NCBI RefSeq assembly: GCF_000400365.1
Contig: NZ_BAOG01000068.1
Coordinates: 1 to 64,000 of the forward strand
Source of the DNA: Vibrio jasicida CAIM 1864 = LMG 25398
GTDB taxonomy: Bacteria; Pseudomonadota; Gammaproteobacteria; Enterobacterales; Vibrionaceae
Direction of reading: 5' to 3'
Length of the DNA: 64,000 bases
Shown here: piece after piece, positions 8,649 through 17,442 of the stretch
Layout of the letters: each line of letters starts with the position of its first letter
Position numbering within the stretch: the first letter of the stretch is position 1
The notes under the pieces: generated by a model
The model's database searches: none
What the model saw: the letters and a program-made list of their open reading frames with translations, nothing else
Told to the model about the DNA's origin: nothing
Translations under genes and position numbers: made by a program

Positions 8649-9587
8649 TTAACGATGCTTGTTGCGTGCACCCTGATCACCTGCGCTCTTCTTTGGCTTA
8701 CGGCGAGAAGGGTTGTTGCTGCGGCCTTTAGGCGTATTTACGCGCTCTTCGTGACGCTTAACAGCGCGACGGATTTTTTGGCTACGAGCACGTTCACGTT
8801 TACGTGAGGTGTTGTCTTTGTTCAGATCAAGCATGGTTTCTTTTTCTGGACGAAGCTCTACCAATTCGCGTAGGTAGTTTACTTCTTTAAGATCAAGTTC
8901 CATCCAACCACCACGAGGCAGTTTCTTATCCAGATAGATATCACCGTAACGAACACGTTTTAGGCGGCTAACCGTCGTATCTTGCGATTCCCACAGACGG
9001 CGAACTTCACGGTTACGACCTTCGTTGATAGCAACATAAAACGTGTGGTTCATACCTTCACCACCCGCATATACCACATCTTCGAAACGTGCCATACCAT
9101 CTTCAAGTTCAACACCACGAACTAAGTTTTTCACTTTCTGTTCAGTTACTTCGCCGAAAACACGAACAAGGTATTCACGCTCAACCTGACGGCTTGGGTG
9201 CATAAGGCGGTTCGCCAGTTCCCCATCTGTTGTAAACAGCAGCAAACCTGATGTGTTAGCATCAAGACGACCTACTGAAATCCAACGAGAACCACGGATC
9301 TTTGGCAGACGATCGAAAACAGTGCGACGACCTTCTGGGTCGTGACGAGTACACAGTTCACCTTCTGGCTTGTAATAAGCCAAAACACGACAGATCACTT
9401 CTTCTTGTACCTTCGCAGACACAACGTGACCATCGATACGAACTACGCTGTTCTCATCTTCTAGTCTTTCACCAAGTTTAGCTACGACTCCGTTCACGCT
9501 AACGCGACCAGATTTAATTAACGATTCAATCTCGCGACGAGAACCGTGACCTGCGCGTGCTAATACTTTTTGTAACTTTTCGCTCAT
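8649..9587 (-). CDS. rluB: 23S rRNA pseudouridine(2605) synthase RluB
   Basis: Modifies U2605 of 23S rRNA. The 312-residue protein has an N-terminal S4 RNA-binding domain (KVLARAGHGSRREIE, residues 6-20), then the RsuA/RluB catalytic domain with GRLDANTSGLLLFT carrying the catalytic Asp near residue 105. The C-terminal 70 residues are very basic and low in complexity, as in other RluB proteins. In E. coli rluB is next to yciO; here the RTX gene at 9933 separates them. Confidence 0.93.
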   Translation of the reverse strand: MSEKLQKVLARAGHGSRREIESLIKSGRVSVNGVVAKLGERLEDENSVVRIDGHVVSAKVQEEVICRVLAYYKPEGELCTRHDPEGRRTVFDRLPKIRGSRWISVGRLDANTSGLLLFTTDGELANRLMHPSRQVEREYLVRVFGEVTEQKVKNLVRGVELEDGMARFEDVVYAGGEGMNHTFYVAINEGRNREVRRLWESQDTTVSRLKRVRYGDIYLDKKLPRGGWMELDLKEVNYLRELVELRPEKETMLDLNKDNTSRKRERARSQKIRRAVKRHEERVNTPKGRSNNPSRRKPKKSAGDQGARNKHR

Positions 9588-9932
9588 TTATCTACCTATG
9601 TGTCGTCTTCACAGACGTCGAGACCAGAATTGGTCTTCATTTTGCAAGTTACCCATGTAAATGGGATTTTTTCGGTCGGACATTATACGAGATTCTCCCA
9701 TTTAATGTAAGTGAAATCGTCCAGATTCTCTCGTTAAAATCTCGCTCTAAAACTCACACTTAACTCATCATCTTCTCCAACTTAGTACTAAGCCGCACTA
9801 GGGTAGAACCGCACTATTATGGGTCTGTCCACACCTCTGAATTTTTGGTGCACCTGATAAAATTATCAAGGTTATAAGAAAGATAACTGTTCAGCTTGCT
9901 AGCTCCCTTAATCAGATGAAAAGGAATAATAA
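9588..9932. other. divergent intergenic region rluB / RTX gene
   Basis: 345 bases with no gene. A small dyad AGACCA/TGGTCT at about 9619-9636 is too short to call. A Shine-Dalgarno AAGGAA precedes the RTX gene. Confidence 0.4.
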
Positions 9933-10643
9933 ATGTCTCATACAAATCTTGACCTAAATTGGATATTTGGCACCTCAGAAGACGACAACATGACCGGAAC
10001 AAAAGGCTCAGATACCAACGACGTTTTCGTCGGTTTTGGTGGCGATGATAAGTTTGTTGGTTTCGACGGAAATGACTATGTCTTTGGTTGCCGTGGTGAC
10101 GACACTCTATTAGGCGGCAGAGGTGATGACTTACTGGCTGGTGGTTCAGGCGACGATTACTTGTCTGGCGGCTTGGGTAATGACTCTCTATTTGGTGGTT
10201 GTGGTGACGATACGATTTTCGACTACTCTGGCAACAACTTCATCAATGCCGGTTGGGGTGATGATACGGTCGTCGTTGGTGATGGCAACTCTGTGATTGC
10301 TGGTGGATGTGGTGATGACACGTTCGTAATGACAAACCGTCTTGCGGTTGGCGTTCCAGATCAGCCAGTTTCCTCAAACGACATTGAAGTGAAAGCAGAG
10401 ATCCTAGACTTCAACATTTGCCACGATAAGCTTGTATTTGATATGGGTCTCGATACCAACGACGATGGTATTCGCGACACGTTCCTCGATTCCGCAGATG
10501 ACCTAACGCTGTCATACAACGACTTTGGTTGGGCTGTGTTCTCTAGCGACGAGTTTAATGTGGAAGTAACGTTGAAAGGTATTGATGCGGGTTACATGAA
10601 CTACATTGAGCACCACAATATCGATATCTTTGACTTCGCATAA
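9933..10643 (+). CDS. Small RTX (calcium-binding nonapeptide repeat) protein
   Basis: A 236-residue acidic protein. Residues 25-132 are twelve consecutive nine-residue RTX units (for example GFGGDDKFV, GGRGDDLLA, GGSGDDYLS), the calcium-binding beta-roll of type I secreted proteins. The remaining C-terminus is acidic and ends in hydrophobic DIFDFA, which could be an uncleaved type I secretion signal. There is no N-terminal signal peptide, no enzymatic domain, and no ABC/HlyD/TolC secretion gene nearby. Four cysteines, three of them inside repeats, are unusual for RTX proteins. ATG with AAGGAA six bases upstream. Function not known; it could be a secreted calcium-binding or matrix protein. Confidence 0.75.
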   Translation: MSHTNLDLNWIFGTSEDDNMTGTKGSDTNDVFVGFGGDDKFVGFDGNDYVFGCRGDDTLLGGRGDDLLAGGSGDDYLSGGLGNDSLFGGCGDDTIFDYSGNNFINAGWGDDTVVVGDGNSVIAGGCGDDTFVMTNRLAVGVPDQPVSSNDIEVKAEILDFNICHDKLVFDMGLDTNDDGIRDTFLDSADDLTLSYNDFGWAVFSSDEFNVEVTLKGIDAGYMNYIEHHNIDIFDFA

Positions 10644-10681
10644 TCCACGAATGTGAACTTCTACTCATTGATTCAAAAATT

Positions 10682-10712
10682 AAAGGGAGGCGTCTTCGCC
10701 TCCCTTTCTTAT
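10682..10712. terminator. bidirectional terminator between RTX gene and yciO
   Basis: Stem AAAGGGAGGCG/CGCCTCCCTTT with loop TCTT, T-rich on the plus side and AT-rich on the minus side. It separates two convergent genes. Confidence 0.82.
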
Positions 10713-10755
10713 TTAGCTTTGTGCTAGTTTCGTATTTGCTTTTGAGTTGACGAGC

Positions 10756-11376
10756 TTACTCAAATGGCGCTGGGTCACCAGAACCTACGCGCGCTATCAC
10801 TTGCTCACCATCACTAAAGTCAATCACTGTTGTCGGTTGCTCACCCAGATACCCACCATTAAGGATGACATCAACCGCGTGCTCTAATTTGTCACGAATA
10901 TCCTCAGGGTCCGATTCCGTCACGTCACTACCTGGCAAAATTAGCGATGTTGACATCAACGGCTCGCCAAGCGCTTCTAATAAGTCCAATGCGATACGGT
11001 TATCTGGAACACGGATACCAATCGTTTTGCGTTTTGCGTTCATCAAACGACGCGGCACTTCTTTTGTGCCTTTGAAGATAAAAGTGTAAGGACCCGGTGT
11101 GTTGTTTTTTAGTAGTCGGAATGCCGAGTTATCCACTCGTGCGTACAGAGAAAGCTCCGACAAATCGCGGCACAACAACGTAAAGTTATGCTTGTCATCC
11201 AGACGACGGATCTGACAAATTCGTTCCAGCGCCTGCTTGTTCTCCAATTGACAGCCTAGTGCGTAACCTGAATCGGTTGGGTAAACCACCACACCGCCGT
11301 TACGAATGATTGCTACTGCTTGATTGATCAAGCGAGCCTGTGGGTTTTCTGGATGAACGTAAAAAAACTGGCTCAT
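10756..11376 (-). CDS. yciO: YciO, Sua5/YrdC-family protein
   Basis: A 206-residue member of the Sua5/YrdC/YciO family, whose best known members make threonylcarbamoyl-AMP for tRNA t6A. Family motifs seen are PTDSGYALGC near residue 34, KHNFTLLC near 62 and IGIRVPDN near 123. YciO has the fold and RNA/nucleotide-binding surface, but its catalytic role is less clear than that of TsaC, so the enzyme name is tentative. It follows rnm by 39 nt, as in E. coli, and is probably cotranscribed with it. Confidence 0.9.
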   Translation of the reverse strand: MSQFFYVHPENPQARLINQAVAIIRNGGVVVYPTDSGYALGCQLENKQALERICQIRRLDDKHNFTLLCRDLSELSLYARVDNSAFRLLKNNTPGPYTFIFKGTKEVPRRLMNAKRKTIGIRVPDNRIALDLLEALGEPLMSTSLILPGSDVTESDPEDIRDKLEHAVDVILNGGYLGEQPTTVIDFSDGEQVIARVGSGDPAPFE

Positions 11377-11415
11377 TGTAATTCCTCATTATCGAACCTC
11401 TCGGCTCTATATTTT

Positions 11416-12291
11416 TTATGGCGTTTCGACTTCGTCAGGTTGAGCATTCAACGAAGGATCAATACCCCAATCTTTCCAAACTGGTTCTACACCCGCAGGC
11501 AACCAGAGGTTTCTTCCCAACTCCATCCACGGTGACGGATAGTGAAAATCACTGCCTTGAGAAGCTAATAGTTTGTATTGTATAGCATAATCAGCCAAGT
11601 TGCGTCTTTCTTGTTGTGCTTGTTGGGGCTGAGCCACTTCCATAGCATCACCACCCGCCTCCACAAACGCAGCCAGCATTCGCTTCACCCATTTGGCGGT
11701 AAGTTGATATCGCCCTGGATGTGCTAAAACCGCTTGTCCACCAGCAGCATGAATCGCGTCGACAGCGTCTTTCATCGAACACCAGTTTGGTGGGACATAA
11801 CCTGGATTGTTACGCGTCAAAAACTTCTTGAACACCATCTGCATGTTCTTTGCGTAGCCATTGTCCACAAGCCATTTAGCAAAGTGAGCTCGTGTGATTG
11901 GCGCATCACCGGCAATTAACTGAACTTCTTCGAGCACCCCATCGCGAGTGGCTTTCTGTAGACGCTCTGCAATCAGCTGCGCCCTTGCTACGCGATGCGT
12001 TTTCTGTTGCTGAATTAACTCAACCAATGCTGGGCTTTCCGGATCAATATTCAAACCCACAATATGGATGTCTTTGTTCTGCCAAACAGTCGAGATCTCG
12101 ATACCGTTAATGATTTTGAGCGGCAGATTATTTTCTTCAACGTATTGCTTGGCCGGAGCTAAGCCGTCAACCGTATCATGATCCGTGATCGCCAAAACCT
12201 CGATATCAAAACTTAGTGCCCGATCCACCAAATCACTCGGTGCAAATCGACCATCCGAGGCTGTAGTGTGGCTGTGTAAATCAATTCTCAT
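11416..12291 (-). CDS. rnm: 5'-3' exoribonuclease RNase AM (PHP domain)
   Basis: PHP-domain phosphoesterase formerly YciV/TrpH; the E. coli enzyme trims the 5' ends of rRNA and degrades short RNAs and 3',5'-pAp-type nucleotides. The 291-residue protein shows the metal-binding motifs DLHSHTTASDG at residues 4-14, ITDHDTVDG near 36-44, LAHPGRY near 193 and GSDFH near 245. It starts 29 bp from the trp promoter -35 and is transcribed away from it, the arrangement found in E. coli. Confidence 0.93.
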   Translation of the reverse strand: MRIDLHSHTTASDGRFAPSDLVDRALSFDIEVLAITDHDTVDGLAPAKQYVEENNLPLKIINGIEISTVWQNKDIHIVGLNIDPESPALVELIQQQKTHRVARAQLIAERLQKATRDGVLEEVQLIAGDAPITRAHFAKWLVDNGYAKNMQMVFKKFLTRNNPGYVPPNWCSMKDAVDAIHAAGGQAVLAHPGRYQLTAKWVKRMLAAFVEAGGDAMEVAQPQQAQQERRNLADYAIQYKLLASQGSDFHYPSPWMELGRNLWLPAGVEPVWKDWGIDPSLNAQPDEVETP

Positions 12292-12320
12292 CTTTTTGTC
12301 GTTTTAATGCTGTTTTGGGG

Positions 12321-12354
12321 TTGACTTTTTATCTCTGCACTAGTTAACTAGTAC
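12321..12354 (+). promoter_or_regulatory. trp promoter with overlapping TrpR operator
   Basis: TTGACT at 12321-12326, a 17-nt spacer and TTAACT at 12344-12349 form the promoter. The -10 lies inside GCACTAGTTAACTAGTAC (12337-12354), which carries the perfect palindrome ACTAGTTAACTAGT, the core of the known TrpR operator. Tryptophan-bound TrpR should therefore block polymerase directly. Confidence 0.93.
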
Positions 12355-12385
12355 ACAAATACGAAGTACCTATTTAAGGCTCACC

Positions 12386-12511
12386 ATGTTACAAGAATTT
12401 AACCAAAACCAGAAAGCGAAAGTTTCGGTTCGTCTGAATAAGATGAATTCCGTAGACGTTGCTTGGTGGCGCACTTGGACAAGTTCTTGGTGGGCGAACG
12501 TGTACTTCTAG
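12386..12511 (+). CDS. trpL: trp operon leader peptide
   Basis: A 41-codon frame from ATG 12386 to TAG 12509-12511. It contains five tryptophan codons arranged as WW, W and WW between residues 27 and 36, so ribosome progress senses charged tRNA-Trp. E. coli trpL has 14 residues and two Trp codons, so this is a longer, more Trp-rich sensor of the kind found in vibrios. It precedes the attenuator hairpin by 20 nt. Confidence 0.93.
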   Translation: MLQEFNQNQKAKVSVRLNKMNSVDVAWWRTWTSSWWANVYF

Positions 12512-12531
12512 TTTAGAGAATTAAATGTCAC

Positions 12532-12560
12532 AAAGCCCGCTACTTCAGCGGGCTTTTTGT
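12532..12560 (+). terminator. trp attenuator
   Basis: Stem AAAGCCCGC/GCGGGCTTT with loop TACTTCA and a T-rich tail, located between trpL and trpE. It is the termination hairpin whose formation depends on ribosome position on the Trp codons of trpL. Confidence 0.92.
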
Positions 12561-12686
12561 TTTGTCGTCCATCTCACATTCAACTGCTTAAACATTCATC
12601 GAATATGACCAAAACTTGATTGGGTGAACGTTTGCTTTATGCGACTATGTACGGCAGGAAGATGTAAACAGCTATAAGGAGGTCTT

Positions 12687-14252
12687 GTGAACAAGGCCAT
12701 TGAAATTAAGAAACTTGGACAGCTTGAAGTGCTAACGGCTTCCGTCCCTTATACTCAAGACCCGACTCGCTTGTTCCACACGCTATGTGAGAACAAAACT
12801 GACAGCCTATTGCTGGAATCTGCTGAAATCGATTCAAAGCAAGACTTGAAATCCCTGTTACTGGTTGATTCGGCAGTTCGTATCGTCTGCTTTGGTCACA
12901 CTGTCACCATGCAAGCTCTCACGGATAACGGCAAAAACCTACTAGCACACTTAAACCAAAATGTCCGTGGTGATGTCTCTCGTCAATTTGACGTTGACAC
13001 ATTAACGCTAGAATTTACACAACCATGCGACACACTGGATGAAGATTCTCGTCTACGTGAAGCGTCATCTTTTGATGCACTTCGCTTGGTTCAGCACAGC
13101 TTCGATATCTCAGAGCAAGACAAACATGCAATTTTCCTTGGTGGTCTATTTGCCTACGACTTAGTTGCGAACTTCGAACCGTTGGGCAATGCAGAAGCAA
13201 CTAACCAATGCCCAGACTACGTGTTTTACGTAGCAGAAACGCTATTGGTTGTGGATCATCAGACAGAGTCTTGCCATTTGCAGGCAACTTTGTTTGTCGA
13301 TGATTCTCAAAAGTCAGCGTTAAAAGCAAGAATCGAAGAAATCAGTACTCAATGTACTTCTCCTAAGCTGCTACCTAGTGCCGCCCAACTTGAGAATGTT
13401 CACGCCCAACCTAGCATCGAAGATAAAGACTTCTGCCAAATCGTTCGTGACCTTAAAGAGTACGTAGTGAAAGGCGATGTATTCCAAGTCGTACCATCTC
13501 GTCGATTCACGCTACCTTGCCCTTCTCCATTGGCAGCCTACAAAGAACTTAAACAAAGCAACCCAAGCCCTTACATGTTCTACATGCAAGATGAGCTATT
13601 CACTTTGTTTGGCGCATCACCAGAAAGCGCGCTTAAGTACGAAACCGATACCAACCAAATTGAAATCTACCCAATCGCAGGCACTCGTCGCCGTGGCAAG
13701 CGCCCTAACGGCGAGATTGATTTCGACCTAGATAGCCGCATCGAACTTGAACTGCGCACCGACAAGAAAGAAAACGCAGAACACATGATGTTGGTTGACT
13801 TGGCACGTAACGACGTCGCTCGTATTGCTCAAGCTGGCACTCGCCACGTAGCAGACCTTCTAAAAGTCGACCGCTACAGCCACGTAATGCACTTGGTATC
13901 TCGTGTGGTCGGTCAACTACGTGAAGACCTAGACGCACTGCACGCATACCAAGCGTGTATGAACATGGGCACGTTGACAGGCGCACCTAAGATTCGCGCA
14001 ATGCAGTTGATTCGCGATGTAGAAGGCGCACGTCGCGGTAGCTACGGTGGTGCTGTGGGTTACCTAACTGGTGAAGGCACACTCGACACCTGTATCGTGA
14101 TCCGCTCAGCGTACGTTGAGAACGGCATTGCTCAAGTTCAAGCTGGTGCTGGCGTGGTATTCGATTCTGATCCACAAGCGGAAGCAGACGAAACGCGCGG
14201 CAAAGCACAAGCAGTAATCTCTGCTATCCAAGCAGCGCATAAGTCACAATAA
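12687..14252 (+). CDS. trpE: Anthranilate synthase component I
   Basis: Converts chorismate to anthranilate using ammonia from TrpG. The 521-residue protein has the feedback-inhibition motif LLES near residue 37 in the N-terminal domain and the chorismate-binding C-terminal domain (DVFQVVPSRRF, PIAGTRRRGK, LTGAPKIRAM, YGGAVGYL). Shine-Dalgarno AAGGAGG precedes the GTG start at 12687. First structural gene of the operon, 17 nt before trpG. Confidence 0.97.
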   Translation: MNKAIEIKKLGQLEVLTASVPYTQDPTRLFHTLCENKTDSLLLESAEIDSKQDLKSLLLVDSAVRIVCFGHTVTMQALTDNGKNLLAHLNQNVRGDVSRQFDVDTLTLEFTQPCDTLDEDSRLREASSFDALRLVQHSFDISEQDKHAIFLGGLFAYDLVANFEPLGNAEATNQCPDYVFYVAETLLVVDHQTESCHLQATLFVDDSQKSALKARIEEISTQCTSPKLLPSAAQLENVHAQPSIEDKDFCQIVRDLKEYVVKGDVFQVVPSRRFTLPCPSPLAAYKELKQSNPSPYMFYMQDELFTLFGASPESALKYETDTNQIEIYPIAGTRRRGKRPNGEIDFDLDSRIELELRTDKKENAEHMMLVDLARNDVARIAQAGTRHVADLLKVDRYSHVMHLVSRVVGQLREDLDALHAYQACMNMGTLTGAPKIRAMQLIRDVEGARRGSYGGAVGYLTGEGTLDTCIVIRSAYVENGIAQVQAGAGVVFDSDPQAEADETRGKAQAVISAIQAAHKSQ

Positions 14253-14268
14253 GGAATAGGGTTCAGAG

Positions 14269-14877
14269 ATGGCTAATATCATTTTTATCGACAACTTTGA
14301 CTCGTTCACCTACAACCTTGTGGATCAATTCCGCTCGCTAGGTCACTCAGTCAAGATTTACCGAAATAACATCCCAGCACAAACCATTGAACAAGCGGTG
14401 AACGAGCTTGAAAACCCAGTGGTTCTGCTATCGCCTGGTCCTGGTGCACCGTCAGAAGCAGGCTCAATGCCAGAACTGATTCAACTGATGAAAGGCAAAG
14501 TTCCAATGATCGGCATTTGTCTTGGTCACCAAGCGATTGTTGAAGCGTACGGCGGTACCGTTGCTGGTGCAGGCGAAATCATTCACGGTAAGGTCTCCAT
14601 GATGGAGCACCAAAACCATGCGATTTACCAAAACCTACCATCACCACTTGCGATTGCGCGTTACCACTCGCTAGTTGCGACCAAGGTTCCTGAGAGCCTA
14701 GCCATCACAGCAGAAGTGGATGACTTGGTAATGTCTGTTGTACATGAAGAAGATAAAGTTTGCGGGTTCCAGTTCCACCCGGAATCTATTATGACGACCT
14801 ACGGAGCAACACTGTTGGCCAATGCCATTGAATGGGCACTTGAAGAACAAACTTCAGCGAACCCACTCACTGCTTAA
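14269..14877 (+). CDS. trpG: Anthranilate synthase component II (glutamine amidotransferase)
   Basis: Provides ammonia from glutamine to TrpE. The 202-residue class I amidotransferase has the catalytic Cys in GICLGHQAI near residue 84, the PGPGAPSEAG oxyanion region and FQFHPESI near 165 with the catalytic His and Glu. It is a separate gene, unlike the trpG-trpD fusion of E. coli. Confidence 0.96.
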   Translation: MANIIFIDNFDSFTYNLVDQFRSLGHSVKIYRNNIPAQTIEQAVNELENPVVLLSPGPGAPSEAGSMPELIQLMKGKVPMIGICLGHQAIVEAYGGTVAGAGEIIHGKVSMMEHQNHAIYQNLPSPLAIARYHSLVATKVPESLAITAEVDDLVMSVVHEEDKVCGFQFHPESIMTTYGATLLANAIEWALEEQTSANPLTA

Positions 14878-14914
14878 AAAGCACTTGGCACATAAGAAAT
14901 TTAGGAGAGGAAAT

Positions 14915-15925
14915 ATGGAAGCAATCATCAACCCTATTATTACTAAACTGTACGAGCAAGAATCGCTTACTCAGAAAGAGAGCCAACAGCTATTCGACAT
15001 CATTATCCGTGGTGAACTAGGCCCAATTTTGATGGCGTCAGCACTGACTGCACTAAAAATCAAAGGCGAAACACCAGATGAAATTGCAGGCGCGGCGAAA
15101 GCACTTCTGGCAAACGCAAACCCATTCCCTCGCCCAGATTACGATTTCGCAGATATCGTAGGTACTGGCGGCGACGGTCACAACACCATCAACATTTCAA
15201 CCACTGCGGCGTTTGTTGCTGCAGCATGTGGTCTAAAAGTAGCGAAACACGGTAACCGCAGCGTCTCCAGCAAATCAGGCTCTTCTGACCTTCTTGATTC
15301 ATTTGGTATCAATCTAGCAATGAGCGCAGAAGATACGCGCAAAGCGGTAGACGATATCGGTGTTGCTTTCCTATTTGCACCTCAATACCACGGTGGTGTG
15401 CGCCATGCGATGCCAGTGCGCCAAACCATGAAAACACGTACCATCTTTAACATTCTTGGCCCACTGATTAACCCAGCTCGTCCAAACATCGAATTGATGG
15501 GTGTTTACAGTGAAGAACTGGTTCGTCCTATCGCAGAAACCATGCTACAAATGGGTATGAAGCGCGCCGCGGTGGTACACGGCAGTGGCTTGGACGAAGT
15601 AGCAATTCACGGTGAAACAACCGTTGCCGAAATCAAAGACGGTAAGATCACAGAATACAAACTAACGCCTGAAGACTTCGGTCTAGAAGCACACCCACTA
15701 GAAGCGATCAAAGGTGGCGATCCTGAAGAAAACAAAGCGATCATTACCAATATTCTGACGGGTAAAGGTACAGACGCACAATTGGGTGCAGTGGCAGTAA
15801 ACGTTGCTCTGCTAATGCGTCTATTCGGCCACGAAGATTTAAAAGCCAACACGCAACAAGCGATTGAGGCAATGAATTCAGGCAAGGCGTACCAATTGGT
15901 ACAACAACTTGCCGCACACGCTTAA
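14915..15925 (+). CDS. trpD: Anthranilate phosphoribosyltransferase
   Basis: Transfers phosphoribose from PRPP to anthranilate. Start ATG 14915 is preceded by AGGAGAGG; the longer frame upstream overlaps trpG and lacks a ribosome binding site. The 336-residue protein shows the family signatures VGTGGDGHNTINIST near residue 80 and KHGNRSVSSKSGSSD near 109. Third gene of the operon. Confidence 0.96.
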   Translation: MEAIINPIITKLYEQESLTQKESQQLFDIIIRGELGPILMASALTALKIKGETPDEIAGAAKALLANANPFPRPDYDFADIVGTGGDGHNTINISTTAAFVAAACGLKVAKHGNRSVSSKSGSSDLLDSFGINLAMSAEDTRKAVDDIGVAFLFAPQYHGGVRHAMPVRQTMKTRTIFNILGPLINPARPNIELMGVYSEELVRPIAETMLQMGMKRAAVVHGSGLDEVAIHGETTVAEIKDGKITEYKLTPEDFGLEAHPLEAIKGGDPEENKAIITNILTGKGTDAQLGAVAVNVALLMRLFGHEDLKANTQQAIEAMNSGKAYQLVQQLAAHA

Positions 15926-15938
15926 GGAATTGAAGAAG

Positions 15939-17378
15939 ATGACTGACTTCAACACTCAGCAAGCTGACAACCTGTCTGAACACGTTTCTAAGAAAGAAGC
16001 AGAAATGGCAGAAGTACTGGCGAAAATTGTCCGCGACAAATATCAGTGGGTAGCAGACCGTAAGGTGTCTCAACCGCTAAGCACATTTCAGTCTGATTTG
16101 CTGCCATCGGACCGCAGCTTCTACGATGCTCTGAGTGGCGAAAAGACGGCATTCATCACCGAATGTAAGAAGGCATCTCCTTCTAAAGGTTTGATTCGTG
16201 ATCACTTCGACTTGGATTACATCGCATCGGTTTACAACAACCATGCAGATGCCATTTCAGTCTTAACAGACGAAAAGTACTTCCAAGGTAACTTTGACTT
16301 TCTTCCTCAAGTGCGTGGTCAAGTCAAACAACCAGTTATTTGTAAAGACTTCATGGTAGATACCTACCAAGTTTACCTAGCGCGTCATTACAGTGCTGAT
16401 GCTGTCTTGCTAATGCTGTCTGTCCTCAATGACGAAGAGTACAAAGCGCTAGAAGAAGCAGCACACAGCCTGAACATGGGCATCCTGACCGAAGTCAGCA
16501 ACGAAGAAGAGCTTCATCGTGCCGTTAAGCTAGGCGCACGCGTTATCGGCATCAATAACCGTAACTTGCGCGACCTAAGTACTGATTTGAATCGTACTAA
16601 AGAACTGGCGCCGACAATTCGCGAATTAGCACCAAATGCGACCGTGATTTCAGAGTCTGGCATTTATACGCATCAACAAGTTCGTGATTTAGCGGAATAC
16701 GCAGACGGATTCTTGATTGGTAGCTCGCTGATGGCAGAAGACAACCTTGAACTTGCAGTACGCAAAGTCACGTTGGGTGAAAACAAAGTCTGTGGCTTAA
16801 CGCACCCAGATGACGCAGCAAAAGCGTATCAATCTGGTGCAGTATTTGGTGGCCTGATTTTTGTCGAGAAGTCGAAGCGTGCGGTTGACCTTGAGGGTGC
16901 TCGCTTAACCATGAGCGGTGCTCCACTGAATTACGTTGGCGTTTTCCAAAATCACGATATCGATTTTGTTGCTTCTGTCGTGACCTCTTTGGGTTTAAAA
17001 GCAGTGCAACTGCACGGCCAAGAAGACCAAGTTTACGTAAACCAACTCAAAGCCGAACTGCCAACAACAGTAGAAATTTGGAAAGCTTACGGTGTGACAG
17101 ATGCGAAGCCAGAACTGCTTGCAGACAACATTGACCGCCATCTACTAGATGCGCAAGTCGGCACTCAAACAGGCGGAACCGGCCAAGTGTTCGACTGGTC
17201 ACTGATTGGCGACCCAAGTCAAATTATGCTAGCAGGCGGACTGTCGCCAGAAAATGCTCAACAAGCAGCGACACTAGGTTGCTTGGGATTAGATTTAAAC
17301 TCTGGTGTAGAAAGCGCACCAGGCAAAAAAGATTCACAGAAGTTGCTCGCGGCATTCACCGCTATTCGCAACTACTAA
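15939..17378 (+). CDS. trpCF: Bifunctional indole-3-glycerol-phosphate synthase / phosphoribosylanthranilate isomerase
   Basis: Two TIM-barrel enzymes in one chain of 479 residues, catalysing the isomerase and the indole-glycerol-phosphate synthase steps. The synthase half has ECKKASPSKG near residue 67 and ISESGI near 231; the isomerase half begins with KVCGLTHPDDA near 281 and has LHGQED and LAGGLSPEN. Start ATG at 15939 has AAGGAAT upstream. The N-terminus extends roughly 20-25 residues beyond the E. coli start, and an internal ATG (MAEVLAKIV) could be an alternative start. Confidence 0.95.
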   Translation: MTDFNTQQADNLSEHVSKKEAEMAEVLAKIVRDKYQWVADRKVSQPLSTFQSDLLPSDRSFYDALSGEKTAFITECKKASPSKGLIRDHFDLDYIASVYNNHADAISVLTDEKYFQGNFDFLPQVRGQVKQPVICKDFMVDTYQVYLARHYSADAVLLMLSVLNDEEYKALEEAAHSLNMGILTEVSNEEELHRAVKLGARVIGINNRNLRDLSTDLNRTKELAPTIRELAPNATVISESGIYTHQQVRDLAEYADGFLIGSSLMAEDNLELAVRKVTLGENKVCGLTHPDDAAKAYQSGAVFGGLIFVEKSKRAVDLEGARLTMSGAPLNYVGVFQNHDIDFVASVVTSLGLKAVQLHGQEDQVYVNQLKAELPTTVEIWKAYGVTDAKPELLADNIDRHLLDAQVGTQTGGTGQVFDWSLIGDPSQIMLAGGLSPENAQQAATLGCLGLDLNSGVESAPGKKDSQKLLAAFTAIRNY

Positions 17379-17442
17379 AGCTGGATATCAGCTAAAAAAT
17401 TTAAAGCTATTCGTAGCGAAAAATACGAGAAGGAATATAACG

